64,000 bases of DNA from Pararge aegeria (GCF_905163445.1 NC_053185.1:11798001-11862000), one strand, 5' to 3'; shown: positions 10,841 through 24,114, counted from the first letter of the stretch. Made by a program: numbers and translations. Notes: generated by a model not told the origin, from the letters alone.

Positions 10841-12587
10841 AATAAGATTTGATAACTATGACAAAAATATCGTAAGGAACTATTTTTGTGCAATAAACCT
10901 TGATTGTCACCGTAATATAGGTAAAGTGGTCAGAAGCTATCATTCTATAGTTTAAGTAAGAAGCAATCGGCACACCTGAGATTCATATTACAAACTATTC
11001 TTGCCAAGTGAGGTGTGGTTACACTAATGGGTCTGTCTACTATAAAGTCGATCCGAGACTGCCTAAGAAAACGTAGGTGTCGCGTAACGAAATTTAATTT
11101 CTAAAAAACTTTAAGTCAAACAGCTTCTAGCACCTTAATATCGTAATGAAACATGAAGGTAACTTGTAGAACTATGTTAACTGCATGCCACAAAACGCAC
11201 TTCGCAATTTTTTACTATAGCATTAGACAAGCCCATGACAGAACTACGTCCAGTTCGAATAAAAATGTGAATTATCATAACGCTCTTTAGTATCATTCAA
11301 ATATTCAATGATGAATCCTTTTTTTTTTTGTGAAACTGAAAGGCTAAATAGGCCTCGACTTCAGAATATGTGTACAAAAAAAACATATACAGTTTTTATT
11401 GGCTACTAGAATTTTAAGTGCTTTTTTTATAATAATTGAATTAAATATTATTTTAGCTAAAATGTAGTTATTTCTAGTGCCTAGACTTTTATCAGCGTCG
11501 CTGTTCATACTAAAATATTAATAATTATTGTTTCGCATTATAAATAATTCGTTGAGGATTGATTCCATAAACATTAGCTGTATAATAGTCGTCTGCTGAT
11601 TACTTGTCTTTTTACTACGATTCGCGTAAGTAATTTTTTTTTGATTTCACTAAACAAAATAGTTTGAAATATATGATAAGTACTCAACAAGACTTTCTTT
11701 AATCTACTTAATTTTACGAAATCAGAACGTCATTTTATTTAGTTAAAAAACACTTAATTCAGATTGGTCGTATACATTATTGTACAAATTTACTTATTAT
11801 TGTACAAATTAGCTAAAAATAAATTTACCTACACGAAAATTTGTCGGGTTATATTTGAAAGTGTTTTTTATGCATTTATGTAATGTTTGTTGTGTACACA
11901 CAGTATTAAAAAACCCGCAGAATTGGCAGTGCAGTGTATTCGGTATGCGACTCTCACGGCAGTGTGCAATAAACATAAAGCTATTGATACAATTAAGTAG
12001 CCCACATCGTCTAACTAAGAGCGAAATAGCTCTGCAGGTTCGGTACGTGTAGCTTCTTAACTGAAATCCGTCTGTTACAGTTTAGATTTAGAAATCGTTG
12101 AATATTTTGAAATGAGAAATTTTACTTGTGTTTTTTTTTAATTTATAGACTAGCTAGGCTAGAGCTCGTGAGGATAAAACCACACGTGCCAAGCACGCGT
12201 AAATTTATATCTATTGCTTACTTTACTTTTATGTAAATAATATTTTCATTATGTATGTTACGAAAACAATAAAACTATCGATAATAAAAACATAAATTTA
12301 TAAAATATAAATAAATAAGTGGTTCCTATTCATTTGGATGCATTTGCATAAAGAATATTAATTCTTGAAATAAAAAACGTACGTCTTGTCCCGAAAAATG
12401 CGCCATCTTGGCTATCAGTAGGGTCTATTTACAGAGTGAGACGAAGACGTTTCTTATCGTATTACCTATTTTATATTATGCTCAGCTTATGCCGGCGCCA
12501 TTTCTAATTTATCACCATTGTTTAAGGGATTTAAATTTGATACACCTTAGTAGGTATCTAAGAAATTACAAATCAGGAGGTAGTCTG
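10841..12587. other. Gene-free stretch, nothing recognised
   Basis: AT-rich DNA with short unrelated ORFs only. Confidence 0.4.
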
Positions 12588-12750
12588 TCAGCCTTTAAAC
12601 CTGAGAGTTTTCATAATGTTTCACAGGCGTGTGAAGTCTTCCAATCTGCTCTTGGTCAGCGTTGCAGATTACGGTCTAAATCTTACCCACTTTGTAGAAG
12701 ACCCGTGCTCTGTAGTGGGCAGGTAATGAGCTGATAATGACGATGATGAC
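12588..12750 (+). repeat. SINE B 3' half
   Basis: It reads tttaaacctgagagttttca, aatgtttcacaggcgtgtga, agtcttccaatctgctcttg, agacccgtgctctgtagtgg and gcaggtaatgagctgataat, then a GATGATGA tail. Confidence 0.75.
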
Positions 12751-15090
12751 GATTCTATAACAGCAACACTTCATGATAAAGTTTGTGAGTGACTTGTACA
12801 TTAGCGCTATTTAACCGAAGAAAAGCGGAACGTTGTGTGACGATCCAAATCTCTTAAAACGGTAAATTGATTTGTACCGTTTAAAGAGAATACAAGAACG
12901 AATAAATTAAGAAAGAACATAGAAATGTTGACTGAGTAGAATGGGAAGGTAGTCGAAATGAGTGGTATCCGCTGACTTGGTCTCAAATTTCCGTTAGCTT
13001 TAAATTTGATAGAAAGCCCTATTTTGCAAACGCTCAAGTTTGTATCAAACTCCTGTTTGAGACGGGTCAAATGAAAGATTTAGCTATGGGTATGTTAATT
13101 TTCATTGGAAGGCAATTCTTTGACGAGAGCTAACTTATAGCGGGATAAAAAAAAGTGCCCAGGAGCCCAGTTAAAGCTATTTAATCTTTCTCGTAACTAC
13201 GCTCTTTAAAATAAAACTTAACAATTCTTTTAATATTCGGTCTGAAATTTGAGGTCATAAAATACATTTAACTCGATGGCAACGATTTTAATGTCAAGGA
13301 GAATCAGGGCCTTGAAATAAGTCGGTTGAAAATTTAATGACCCATTCCATTTTCAAAGCCAATCCAAAGACAGTGATTTCTGCTTAAATAAATGATAACA
13401 TAAATGCCTATCATTATATCACCATATCGGTTACAGTTACCGCATTGAAACAACCTCAATTATACAATCGAAGCTTGCTCTTGCTTTTTGTTTTCAGAAA
13501 TAATTTATGTAGTCACAAGTATCTTAAAGTTTACGTTTAAATGTTACTATAATAATTGTTTTCATTGAGTTTATTGAATAATTCTCAGGATAACGTCGGA
13601 ATCAACTAAAGCAACTACTCTCTTAAAAGAAGTGTTGAAAAAACTATTACAATCTGTTACAGTTTACCAAATTGTTACTCAAAAGAAAGAGAAACAAATC
13701 CTGTATCCACTTTATTTATATGTATATATTCTTATAAAATGGATACAGGATTACTTACTACTCAGAGCTTCTATCTCCAGAAAGAAACACGATGGTTATA
13801 GTAGGCAGCCCTAAAAATATACCTACTTACTTAGTTTCACCGAAGTCACGAATAAAAAGCATCTAAATGGATTTTCGATGTAGACCAACTTACCGGCGGG
13901 ATCGAGTGATTTACAATGCCACATATTTCACTTCTTGCCTTAGGAAAAAGAATAACCAAGAGTTTTGCATAAAATTCATAAAATTCTCTGACGTCTTTTA
14001 TGAATTTTCCTTTTATTGTAATAGCAGAGAATATTATTTAAATGATTAAGAATCCCACAAAAATCAATAAGTTGTTACTTAAATGTAGGTACTTAAATGT
14101 TTGATGGATTATAAGTTTGCTGAATATTTTTGGTAATTTTAATAAAAATTATGATCCGTAAACAAGACCTCAAGTACCCTCAAGTTCGTACGACCTCAAG
14201 TCGTACGAACGACTCTATAAATTTGCTAATAAATAAATAAATGTTTGTGAAAGCCATTGAAATCCACCACACAGTTACCACATCTCAAAGAAATCAGAAG
14301 GGGTACCAGATTATTGAGACGGAAAAGTGTACAACGGATGTTGTGACGTTATCGTCATTCTAAGTTCGAGCTTGTGAAGGAGATAGCAAGATAGCCAAAC
14401 TGCAACAATGTTAACGAGTACCAAAAAGGCGCTATTAGTCCAAAAGTCCAATACAGTCTGAAACGTCGAGCCTCGAGCCCTCGGGTTGACGTCCACCCCT
14501 TACCCCCATGTCGTCGAGCGATGGTGCTCTTCTCATGCTGAGCTTTTACGCTCACCTATCCCCCAGGTGTCAATTAAACTATCGACGAGAGTGTTTGCTT
14601 TGTTTTAAGCTCCTTGAGTACGGAGTCTTCAATTTGTCTGATGAATTGTCGACAGTCCATTCTATTACCAAAAGTCGTCCAGCACCACATCTCCAAAGAG
14701 TCAGGAGAAAGATCGGAAATGCGAGACATGTCATAGGAACTTTAGTATTTTTTTATGTTGTGTTGTAAATTGTGGATACTATTCCTTTTAAGACCATGAG
14801 ATTTGTACCCTATAAAATTTGTTGCCTGGTCACAGAAAGATTTTTAGATAATTTCTAATTTTGCAATACAACATAAAACAGGAAACGTGCCAATTGGGAT
14901 CTGAATTGGTGCCAAGTTTCTAATAAAGTTCCTATAAACATACCAACTTGTGGAAGTCACAATATATACATTGTTCAAGTTTTGCTCAGATCCAGATGAA
15001 CATAACATCTAGGTGAACATTTTAATGATATTATATTTATTTTATTCGAAGAACTATTTATATTGAAGTACTAAATATTTTTGCTTTATT
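12751..15090. other. Gene-free stretch with short palindromes
   Basis: No gene is supported. It contains a perfect hairpin at 14184-14210 (GTTCGTACGAC, loop CTCAA) and a 12-bp inverted pair ATCCTGTATCCA / TGGATACAGGAT around 13698-13750. Confidence 0.5.
14184..14210. repeat. Perfect hairpin, 11-bp arms, 5-nt loop
   Basis: GTTCGTACGAC at 14184-14194 is the complement of 14200-14210. Confidence 0.9.
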
Positions 15091-15342
15091 AAATAAATAA
15101 AGATACTACGACAATACACACATCGCCATCTAGCCCCAAAATAAGCGTAGCTTGTGTTAGGGGTACTAAGAGGACTAATGAATATTTTTATGAATAATAT
15201 ACATAAATACTTAGAATATATATATATAAACACCCAGACACTAAAAATCATTCATGCTCATCACACAAACATTTTCCAGTTGTGGGAATCGAACCCACGG
15301 CCTTGGGCTCAGAATCACTGCAAACTGCGCCAATCGGCCGTC
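15091..15342 (-). repeat. SINE A copy, full length
   Basis: On the minus strand it begins GACGGCCGATTGGCGCAG, has the B box GTGGGTTCGATTCCCAC, then tgtttgtgtgatgagcatga and gtctgggtgtttatatatat. It ends acgcttattttggggctaga, tggcgatgtgtgtattgtcg and a TTTATTTATTTA tail. All the family's landmarks are present. Confidence 0.88.
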
Positions 15343-15568
15343 TTTATTACTGTGGTCGATTCGTGGAAATTATGAACTTTCGATTTGACTTGACTTTTAT
15401 TTTTGATAAGTATTGTATCCATCAAATCTGAACCGATTTCAATCAATTTTAAGGACAAAGAATGAGTTTTATGTGGATCAATCAGTTTAAGATCTTCGAA
15501 GATAGAGACCAGAACTTTACAACAAACAGCAAAATCCTAGTAATCATAAGTTTTTTTTCAATTTATGT

Positions 15569-15745
15569 AGTTACTAGCTGTTTTCCGCTGTCTTCGTCCG
15601 TGTTAATTACGGTTTCATACTAACCCCGCTCTCGGCTCCTTAAGCTAACTTTATGCCAAAAATCAAGTTGATCAGGTGCTTAGTTCAAGCGTTTAGGACA
15701 AACAAATAAACAAACACACTTTCTCATTTATAATATTAGTAAGGA
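15569..15745 (+). repeat. Family D repeat (tagctgt..cgtccgtgt .. ataatattagta)
   Basis: It starts ACTAGCTGTTTTCCGCTGTC followed by TTCGTCCGTG and ends CATTTATAATATTAGTAAGG. This is a very common lepidopteran dispersed repeat. I believe it is a non-autonomous Helitron-like or LINE-derived element, but cannot settle the class from one copy. Confidence 0.65.
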
Positions 15746-16734
15746 ATAGAAGTAGGAAGTCTATAGATAAAAAGTACCTATATCTCAATACGTCTGTGAA
15801 TCTAGAGCCTACGGCCAAGGGCATAAAAATATTGTATAAAAACATCACAAAGGTTCCTATTTCTAAAAGCGATTTTCTCGGATCCCAGATACCAGTACGG
15901 TTGAATACCGTTTACGTATAAAAAGCTGCCTTTTGCAACGATTAGCCGTCTTGCCCATTAACTAATGGATGACCGTGACATTGACGCACAGTAAATATCT
16001 ACGGAGTTTTGTTGCCGTATTTCCCATAGTTATCTTATGTTTACTTTAAGCTGCTGAGTGTTTTAAAATGAGATTAAAAGAATTTAAAATATTAATAATC
16101 TATGTTCTTCTTCAGTGAAAATAATATATGTTATTCTTGTTCATATTTCTGATTGATGGGAAGCTCTTTATATTCGATTCAGTATCTTGATAGACAACAT
16201 TACGAAGTTACCTTTGCCTATGATTTGAAGTTAGTTTTTAGTTAGGTATTAATTAAAATATTGGGATTTAATAAAAATACTGTATTATAAGTAGTTAATA
16301 TTTTAGTTGTTTTAAATTACTAATTTTTACTGGTATTTGCTTCAAGTGTAGGTACAAACACTTTACTAAAAATATGAACTATATTCGTTTCTAATTATTA
16401 CAACGTATACTGCAATCGAATCCGGTCCTTCCACGCCCTTGAGTACATCCAACCTGAAACATGTCCTTTGAAATTTTGAAATTGGACCAATTCACGCGAA
16501 ATCGGAACCTCTTACTCCTAATCATTAGCATGCAGGATGTAGGAGAAAGATAGGCCTAAGGCAGGATGGCTCCTCATATAAGTGTTTTATAAAAATTGTA
16601 GGGTAGTAAGTGGTTTTGTAAATGTATGAAGTGCTACAAGTTAAAAGTTAGGCATATCGCCAAATACTGTATTTTGGTATTATACAGTATATGTATGTAT
16701 AGAATGCTATACAGTACAGTACTAGTGTAAAGCA
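15746..16734. other. Gene-free stretch, nothing recognised
   Basis: AT-rich, no supported feature. Confidence 0.4.
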
Positions 16735-16786
16735 TTCTGTCAATTTAAGAACATATATATTATATTATGTTCTTCAATTGACAGAA
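16735..16786. repeat. Near-perfect hairpin, 21-bp arms, 10-nt loop
   Basis: Arms 16735-16755 and 16766-16786 differ by one mismatch. The loop is TATATTATAT-like sequence. Confidence 0.9.
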
Positions 16787-17024
16787 ACACAAAACTATGG
16801 GTTATTTGCTAAATTTAATTGGACTGGACTACATTGCTGAGTTCCATATTTTGTTTTCTAACTTTGTTTTATGATACTTTCCAGAATTTCATCTGTTTTG
16901 GAAAGTTGGGGACCAAAATAAGGCAACAAAACATGAATAATTAGATTATTATTTAACTTATTCTCTTTAAAGCGTAGATAGAGAATTTTTTGCTTTTTTA
17001 TTACTCTACACTTAAGCCCTTGCG

Positions 17025-17235
17025 ACATGCGAATGCGACATCACCTGGTAGTAGCTGATGATGCAGATGCAGTTATATTAAGCCTATACACCGAGGTTAA
17101 ATTGCTTGGCGGCGCATCTCTATCAGTATGGTTCTATAGTCACGGAGAAAGAAAATGTAAACTCCCAAATTGCCCCTAGCCAGGATTGAAACCGGGACCT
17201 CCCACTTATAAGACCATCACAGCGCTACGAAGGTC
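17025..17235 (-). repeat. SINE C copy
   Basis: The complement of the tail (cgacatcacctggtagtagc, tgatgatgcag) and of the head (ctcccaaattgcccctagcc, aggattgaaaccgggacctc, ccactta) with acagcgct identify the family. Confidence 0.75.
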
Positions 17236-18660
17236 ATGAATCAAGTAGAGAAATATGTAGAAAAATAAAACGGATAATCATTATTAATTTTAATATTATA
17301 AATTCGAAAAAGTTTCTAATTGTTTGTCTGTTCCATATTCGGAGCAACCACTGCGAAACCTTGATAAAATTTACACATTTTACCTTGCATATACTTTTAT
17401 ACCGGGACAGCACCAGGTTAACTCAAAGGGTTCAAGCCGTAATTCACCAGGCTGGCTAACCGTGGATTGGTTGAGTTTACACACATTTGAGAACGATATA
17501 AGAAACCTAAGGCATGCAGAAAGTGATGTTTTAAAAGTTCAACGTGCGTGCCGGGAACGTACTCAATACCCCAAAATGGAGGCCGAGGCCCTCTTACCAA
17601 TAGGCTATCACCACTTATGTTTTAAAATATCGTGAGTATAATTTTTAATAATCATATTATAGGTAACTGTACTAGGGATCCTTAATATATTTCATATTCG
17701 AGCGCGTTGCGCGTTTCATTTTTCTTTTCAAACAATGTATAGATTCACTTCGATTTCATCATACCGACCACGTACCTACTTCATCAATTTTTGATAATTA
17801 TTCAACACCATTGTAACTCACTAACATGCCCTTTTTATAAATAAATGAAAACATGTCTATCTCCTATCGATCCATCCGTAAGATTTCATAAATAATCCTG
17901 ACACTTTTTCATCCAGAGGCTATTAACTTTAGTTATAACTCTTTAAGAGCGTCAGAAGCAACGTGTTCACTCGACTAGAATAGGTTTATTTTTCCTTAAA
18001 TAGCATAAAAATAACATCTGTTATCAACATAATACAACACCACATAATAGGATATAAATAATTCGCTAATTCTTCAGTTCTATTATAAGTATAAAAACCA
18101 TAACGCGCCTAGAGAAGTTTTACATTAAAAGATAGTTTATTTAATTGCAAATGGTCACAAAAAACTATCAGGTATAGCGTCCGCTAAGGAGTTTATCGAT
18201 ATAATGTATTATTCCAAATTATTTTGTTCTATTGTCGGTGTAACCCCGCCTGAACGGTAGAAAATAAAATACACCAGTCACTATGAGATGGGTGTGACAT
18301 ACCCACAGCTTTGAAAAATAACATATTAAATGACGGATGCTGGCAACTGAAATAAGCTTACAATATTGTGGAGGGTTTTTTATTTATTTATTTTACTCAG
18401 TGAAAATAACGATAAATTGATAAATAACAAATTTTAAAACATTTTTAAGAATATCGAACAGATATACGTACGATACCGTGCAAATGGTGAAATAGGCATG
18501 ATAAGCATAAAATAAAAACAAATTATATCACATTGTACTAATAGATTCTGTTAGGTCGGATATAAACAGTGTTTTCGGAACTTTATTTTCCACCAGTAAC
18601 GGCGCAACACAAAACGCGCAACTACAACAACTAAAACTCCACGGCAGCTTCCCTTCAGCT
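17236..18660. other. Gene-free stretch, nothing recognised
   Basis: A 103-codon ORF at 17324-17635 (+) and its 60-codon antisense shadow have no recognisable domain, and neither is taken as a gene. Confidence 0.4.
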
Positions 18661-18668
18661 ACTGTAAC

Positions 18669-18702
18669 ACACACTCACACACACACACACACACACACAC
18701 GC
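18669..18702. repeat. (AC)n microsatellite
   Basis: An uninterrupted run of about 14-16 AC units that begins after CACACTC and ends in GCGCGC. Confidence 0.95.
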
Positions 18703-18899
18703 GCGCTAAGTAATTTAAATAAATTCACATAAAGCGGTCACAAAAATAGCAAGCATCAAAATAATACATCTTTAAACCACCGGCTAACCGAATTCGAAAT
18801 CTTATATTGTTTGTAGCTTATATTTCCAGGTTGTTTATTTTTACGTCATAGAAATTCTTTTACGAAATTGAGTGCGGGGACTCCAAATAACTCTATATT

Positions 18900-19260
18900 A
18901 TGCTGATCAAGGGTAGGTCAATAGTACCCCTGAGGCGGGAGGCGTGCCTAAAACAAAAGTTCTCAAGGTCCAATGTCAATTCCCAGTTGAGTCAGGAGTA
19001 TGTATGGAGTAACTTCAACTGCGATCAGTTACCATCAGCAAATTATTTGTTTTGACGTCTCCTTTTGAACAAACTTGGAGGAGGAGGAGGTTCTAAATTC
19101 GGTTGGTATTTTTTGCATATATGTGCAACGTTCACGCGGAGTTTATGATCCAATTAGGTGATTGTTCCGACATGATACTTTGATGAGGAATAGTTGCAAT
19201 TTGATCCCATACAAATTTGTCTCAGTAGTAATCAAGAGAAATTATGTTTTGGACGAGGTA
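18900..19260. repeat. Probable dispersed repeat (ggaggaggaggttctaaattcgg)
   Basis: The box GGAGGAGGTTCTAAATTCGG with a following TATTTTTTGCATATATGTGC, then a gaaccga/ttcgtgatt-like stretch, resembles a sequence I know as dispersed in many insect genomes. The boundaries are not visible. Confidence 0.4.
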
Positions 19261-19368
19261 TTTTTTTTTTAAATAAAGGAATTCATCACCGTCAGCGGTT
19301 CTTGATTCAGATATTTCTTGTATATCTTACAATATACTTACTTGGAATTATGTTTTAGTTTGGAAGAA

Positions 19369-20040
19369 GAAGAAGAAAAGAAGAAGAAAAAGTCTTTATT
19401 GCACATACAAATATAAAATCAGGTTAACAAAAAAAATAAAAAATAAAAACTATACATATGCACAAAGGCGGTCTTATCGCTTGAAGCGATCTCCTCCAGA
19501 CAACCTTTGGTTGAAGAAACATATTAGAGAAAACGGGATAGTGCAATAATAAAATTGTGCTAATTATAAACATTACATACTAATACTACATATATATAGT
19601 AAAACATATATTAAAATATTTGTATATAAATATCAATATATATATATATATCAATATATAAACTTAAATACATACGCCAATGAACGACTAGCAAGAACGT
19701 GTAACAAGCTGTCGTTATTAGCTCGCAGATTTAAGTGAACATTGCTACCAAGAAAGGTGAATCGCTCTTTCAAATATGGTGGAGTTTGCGGATAATATAA
19801 AATGGAGTAAAGGAGAGAAAGAGCGTGTAAGTTTCTACGAGAACGAATTGGTAGCCACTTCAATTGAGCACGATACTGAGACACATGATCAAATTTACGT
19901 ATGCCGAAAATGAACCGTATACACAAGTTTTGCAGCCTCTCAAGTTTGTTTAGCATGGTCTCAGATAAATCCAAATAGCAGACATCTGCATAATCCAAAA
20001 TAGGCAGTAATAATGTATTAGCTAAAAGAATTTTAGTTTT
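19369..20040 (-). mobile_element. 5'-truncated LINE (Jockey/CR1-like), 3' end
   Basis: A minus-strand non-LTR retrotransposon remnant. It keeps the end of the reverse-transcriptase ORF (19651-19998) and a ~280-bp 3' UTR. The 3' UTR carries aaggcggtcttatcgcttga, agcgatctcctccagacaac and a terminal GAAGAAGAAGAAAAG microsatellite (plus-strand reading). The same 3' UTR block recurs at 51625, 63800 and, in plus orientation, 41330. Confidence 0.85.
19651..19998 (-). pseudogene. LINE reverse transcriptase C-terminus, fragment
   Basis: The ~115-residue reading frame carries LERLQNLCIRFIFGIRKFD, HVSQYRAQLKWLPIRSRR and NLHALSLLYSILY. I recognise this as the thumb/C-terminal region of Jockey/CR1-type non-LTR reverse transcriptases. 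It normally catalyses target-primed reverse transcription. Here the polymerase core, with the FADD-type motif, and the endonuclease are missing, so it is a dead 5' truncation. The frame runs into the 3' UTR without an obvious frameshift. Confidence 0.85.
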
Positions 20041-20652
20041 AATAGGTAAAATAGTAGTTTGGAATACTTACGCAATATTTTAATTAGCTCAAGTGGCGTC
20101 ATTCTAGATTCCATATACTTAGTTGACTCCCAGACCAGTTATTTAGATCAGTAATTTGTTATGCATTCTCATAATATGGATTTCGTTAATTGCTTAGAAT
20201 AACGTAACACTCAACTCAGAACTATGATTTTGAAATATAAAATGAAACAGTTTGCGGAAAAGAAAACAAGAAAAATAATCCAGAAAATAATATTACACTA
20301 ACCAAAAAGCAAAAAAAGATTTTTTTTTTCATCAAACTTGCTCGTAACGTGGAACTTATTAAACCGTTTTTAGCTCATAATCCAAGACGTTAAACACGCG
20401 CGCGGGCGACAACATTTTAAAGTAAATCCATCTATATTATATTATTTATGGTTTTGATTGAATTTAAAGTTTAGAGCATTAAATTCTAAGCTTTTATTAC
20501 TCTTATATTTTAATATTAGCTTTAGCCCACGTCACTTCATCAACGTTTGTTTTTGACGTGACAACGTCTTATAAATTGGTTTGCCGGGTGACACTTCAAG
20601 AAACTGCGTTACGCTCCGCTCACGTTATGCGCTCACAATGAGAGCGAGTGAG

Positions 20653-20738
20653 AGGCACGCGTCCCTTCCACTCGGGCATGATTAGCCCGCCTAAGAGCGA
20701 GAGAGACAGACATAAAAAGTGAAAGGCACGCGTCCCTT
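20653..20738. repeat. Direct repeat AGGCACGCGTCCCTT, period 71
   Basis: The 15-mer occurs at 20653-20667 and 20724-20738 inside a locally GC-rich patch (20570-20760) with several GAGCGAG/AGAGAGA blocks. Function unknown. Confidence 0.7.
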
Positions 20739-20759
20739 TGTAGTAAACGCTGTTTCATT

Positions 20760-21310
20760 GTACGCAAATGTATTGCAAGTTATTGTATGTCTATTTGTAT
20801 ATAAATACGTATGTATGTGTAAAGGTAAAAATAAAATTTTGTTAATATGAAATTCAGTGCGAGATTCTTTGTATAAATTAATGTTTTAAATATAATTCTT
20901 TGTATAAATAAATGTTTTAAATTGTTACTATTATTTCATCCTTCTTCCTACTATACGAATGAATATTCACATTAAAATTATTTTACCACTCAAAGTCGCT
21001 GTCACGTAAAACTTTCGCCCGTATACCGACTTTATTATTTTTAAAGCATATTTTTACGTTGTGTATTCTTGTAAAAAAATCTGGTGTAGTTAAAAATAAC
21101 TCTTTCTTCGGTGTAATGACTATACACATTATTTTTTTAAAACTCATAACGTTTACTTTTTCAACGACTTTAATTTAAATATCCGATTGGGATAAATTAA
21201 AAAGTAATTTGATAATAAAACTATTTATTTGAATAAGAATGAATACTGCAATACTGTTGTTTCTACCAGCGATCTAATAAAATCTTAAAACACAAAAGCT
21301 GCTATGCGAC
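20760..21310. other. Gene-free stretch, nothing recognised
   Basis: AT-rich; short internal duplication tctttgtataaatta/aatgttttaaat at 20865-20925. Confidence 0.4.
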
Positions 21311-21315
21311 TTAAC

Positions 21316-21425
21316 TATGATAGTTAGATATATTCCCTCCTGGATTCTTTTGTAGACAATAATGATCTATTTAATTATGTAGTACATATTTTTATGTATC
21401 ATCAATAGTTTTCTCAGCGTACGCC
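21316..21425. repeat. Family D interior, paralogue of 23870-23972
   Basis: Shared block order: tagttagatata, a cctcctgga/cccggag box, ttttgtagacaat, atgtagtacatattttta, tgtatcatcaatagtttt and cgcggcgtac-like end. Confidence 0.6.
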
Positions 21426-21659
21426 AAGTAATGAATTTTATAGGCAATTTTCATAAGGATTTCTATTTTTTTTTAAATAATTTATAGCGTATGTAACTTC
21501 GTGATAGTTTTGCATTATTTTTGCGAAGAAATGGTTAAAATCAGTAAAGTACACTCGGAGCCCATTGGATACAAACGAACAAACAAAAAATCTAAGGGAG
21601 CGCACAGGAGGGTCTAAGAGTAATGTATGTATAGTGTGTGGCCAATACATAATTACGTA

Positions 21660-22500
21660 ACGACCTTTATTTAGTTAACCCGGGTGAAACCGCGGGTAAC
21701 TGCTAGTAGAATATACTTAAGTGAAGACGCTTCTTTAACTTGTGATATTCTATTTATTTTTATTTGTCATAGACCAATATAACTCAATTTAAACGAACAA
21801 TGATTAACGTAATACACTGTTAGATCCTCTATTACAATAATAAATATATGATACACATAAATCAAACAGATCAACTTAAGATCACATTCATTATAGAATT
21901 GAGAGACGAGAGCGTGTTATTGACCAATTCGATCGTGACAGCTAATATGTGTCTTCACGATCACCATCTGTCCCTGTTAGTAATGAAGGTTTTCTACATG
22001 ACGCGCATTCTCGAAAATTTCTTATATTTCATATCAATAAAGTTATCTGTCATTTCTTACCTTCATTAATTCTGAACATTAATCCAACTCGAGGGTTCTT
22101 GCCAGCCAGTTAGTAATCTAAGCATTGCTTAGAATAATTACTAAAGTAACAGTTACTTTAATAAAAAACTAGATTTTCGCCATTAGTTTCGATTTTTAAT
22201 CCTCCCGCGGGAACCGTTGCTTTTAGTTGGGAAGCAAAATGTATAGTGTGTACTATTTTTTACCTACTGTTCGAGTTCTGTTATGTTAACAACTATGAAC
22301 TACTAAATGTTTTATTTTTTGTTTTCACCCTTAATTTTTATTTATTTACCCTTGTACCTCATAAATTGAACAAAGTTACTGGTTATTTAACATTTAGGTA
22401 CGAAAGTCAAGGAGCATTTCGCAAAACATATAAGTAGCAGTTAATTTAAAAAAAAAAAAAAATTTTTTTTCTTATTCTTTGTAGTCATCCGCAGCCTTTT
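21660..22500. other. Gene-free stretch, nothing firm
   Basis: A possible family D end in reverse (gaaaccgcgggtaactgcta) lies near 21687. The 73- and 63-codon ORFs at 21848 and 22246 show no domain. There is an A15/T8 run at 22448-22470. Confidence 0.4.
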
Positions 22501-23293
22501 AACGCCCCATCGCTGGGCACCGGCCTCTCTTATAGGAGAGACGATTATAGAGCATAGACAATAATCTTTGTAAAGGATCTATTTCTAAATTTATAAAAAT
22601 AGATCTATTTCAATTTTACAATATAAATTCAATGGTAGGTAAATGTCTCTCCCAGAAAATTTTTTGCTACCGACGTCCTTAGCTTTTAGAAAGAGCGTCA
22701 AAAACCGCAAAAAGAAAGAAAATACAAAGTTTTATGTATCGCTTTGTGGTAATACTCTTCAAATATGAAAACTCTTACCTAATAACTCATCCGAATATTT
22801 TTGTAAAGAATCAATTCATCCATGAGTTAACTTATCGTCAGATGTTCATGAAAGGTTAGTGAAATAAACTAAGACGGCTTTTATAGTCAAGAAGGGCAAG
22901 CAAACTGCCAAATTTATTAACACCAAAGTTCAGTCATCCTTTCATTTGCCGACAAGGATAAACATTGCATAATCTGCGGAATTATAATTGATATACGCTA
23001 TTGAAACTAGGCTACAGCCTTCACAACCCTCTATACTGCTTGTTTTTGCTCTCCGATAAATCCTAAGCAAACACGTCCCATTCGATTCGTATTTGATTCG
23101 TATCTACGTATTTATTACGGATGCGGATCGAGAGACATTAGGATTCAATCGATACTCCTTCTCGTTTAATGTTTATATTGTTGACGTGAGCTTAATATGA
23201 TACTGGGTGAAAAACAATATTAGATGTTTGATGGTACGGATTTGCCAAACTATTTAGGTTAAATCCGTATCAAGTATTCAAATTATGTATATT

Positions 23294-23345
23294 ATTTATT
23301 CATGTAGGCCTATCACAGGCACTTATAAAGCGTTCATATATTTGT
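23294..23345 (-). repeat. LINE-like 3' tail fragment, inverted copy of 26137-26185
   Basis: AGGCCTATCACAGGCACTTA and AAAGCGTTCATA are complemented by TATGAACGCTTAATAAGTGC and CTGTGATAAGCCT near 26137. Confidence 0.6.
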
Positions 23346-23574
23346 TTACATAAGTGTGATAACTTCGTTCGCTAATTTAAACCTAAAGGATCCAAACGCG
23401 CCCTGGTCTCAGAAGAGCCATAGCCGTAACAAACATAGCCGGGTATTTTTTTTGTTATTACCATCTCTCAGTAAATTAATATTAAGCTACGAAGTTAGAG
23501 CAATTCATACCCAAGCTTTTTTATCGTTTAAGTACCTAATCCTTAACATTACATACATTTACATAATATATGCT

Positions 23575-23760
23575 GACATACTAGCTGACCCGCGCAAATT
23601 CGTCTGCATCAAATCGGTAATAATCGGTTATGATGACCTTAAAAAAACCCAGAACCTAATTGCAGCGCCACCTACCGGGTCTAGTTTTATTTCCAAACTA
23701 TATAATACGCGGCCGGGCGGCCCTCTGCATTTTTCTTGCTTTTAGACTTTGTATACCCGT
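23575..23760 (+). repeat. Family D repeat, 5' part
   Basis: ACTAGCTGACCCGCGCAAAT, then TCGTCTGC, is the recognisable start of the family. The following sequence is diverged. An ORF that crosses it (23356-23745) is not a gene. Confidence 0.6.
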
Positions 23761-23869
23761 CGTAACTTCTAAACGATCGGTGCTATTTGAATAAATTATA
23801 GATTTAGACTTTAGATTGTACTAATGTTATGATTGACAAATTATAACAAAAAACGATTATTCTTACTTA

Positions 23870-23972
23870 ACAGTTAGATGTATAGCCCCCCGGAGTTTTT
23901 GTAGATAATTATGACTACTTAAAACATGTAGTACAATATTTTTATGTATTATTAATTATTTTCGCGGCGTAC
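23870..23972. repeat. Family D interior, paralogue of 21316-21425
   Basis: agttagatgtatagcccccc, tttttgtagataattatgac, acatgtagtacaatattttt and tttcgcggcgtac match the 21316 block in order. Confidence 0.6.
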
Positions 23973-24114
23973 ATAAAGCTTCAGGTCGGTATAACATCTT
24001 TAACAAAGATCGTTATATTTAAGGCAATTCACAGAAAACCATAATAAAATACACTAAACCTTTTTGCATTAGGCACTCTGTTCATTAGTGAAAACCATAT
24101 GAAAATCCGTTTTC

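Noticed and set aside
17324..17635. 103-codon plus-strand ORF
   Set aside because: No domain, no flanking splice sites that join it to another frame, and an equally open antisense frame.
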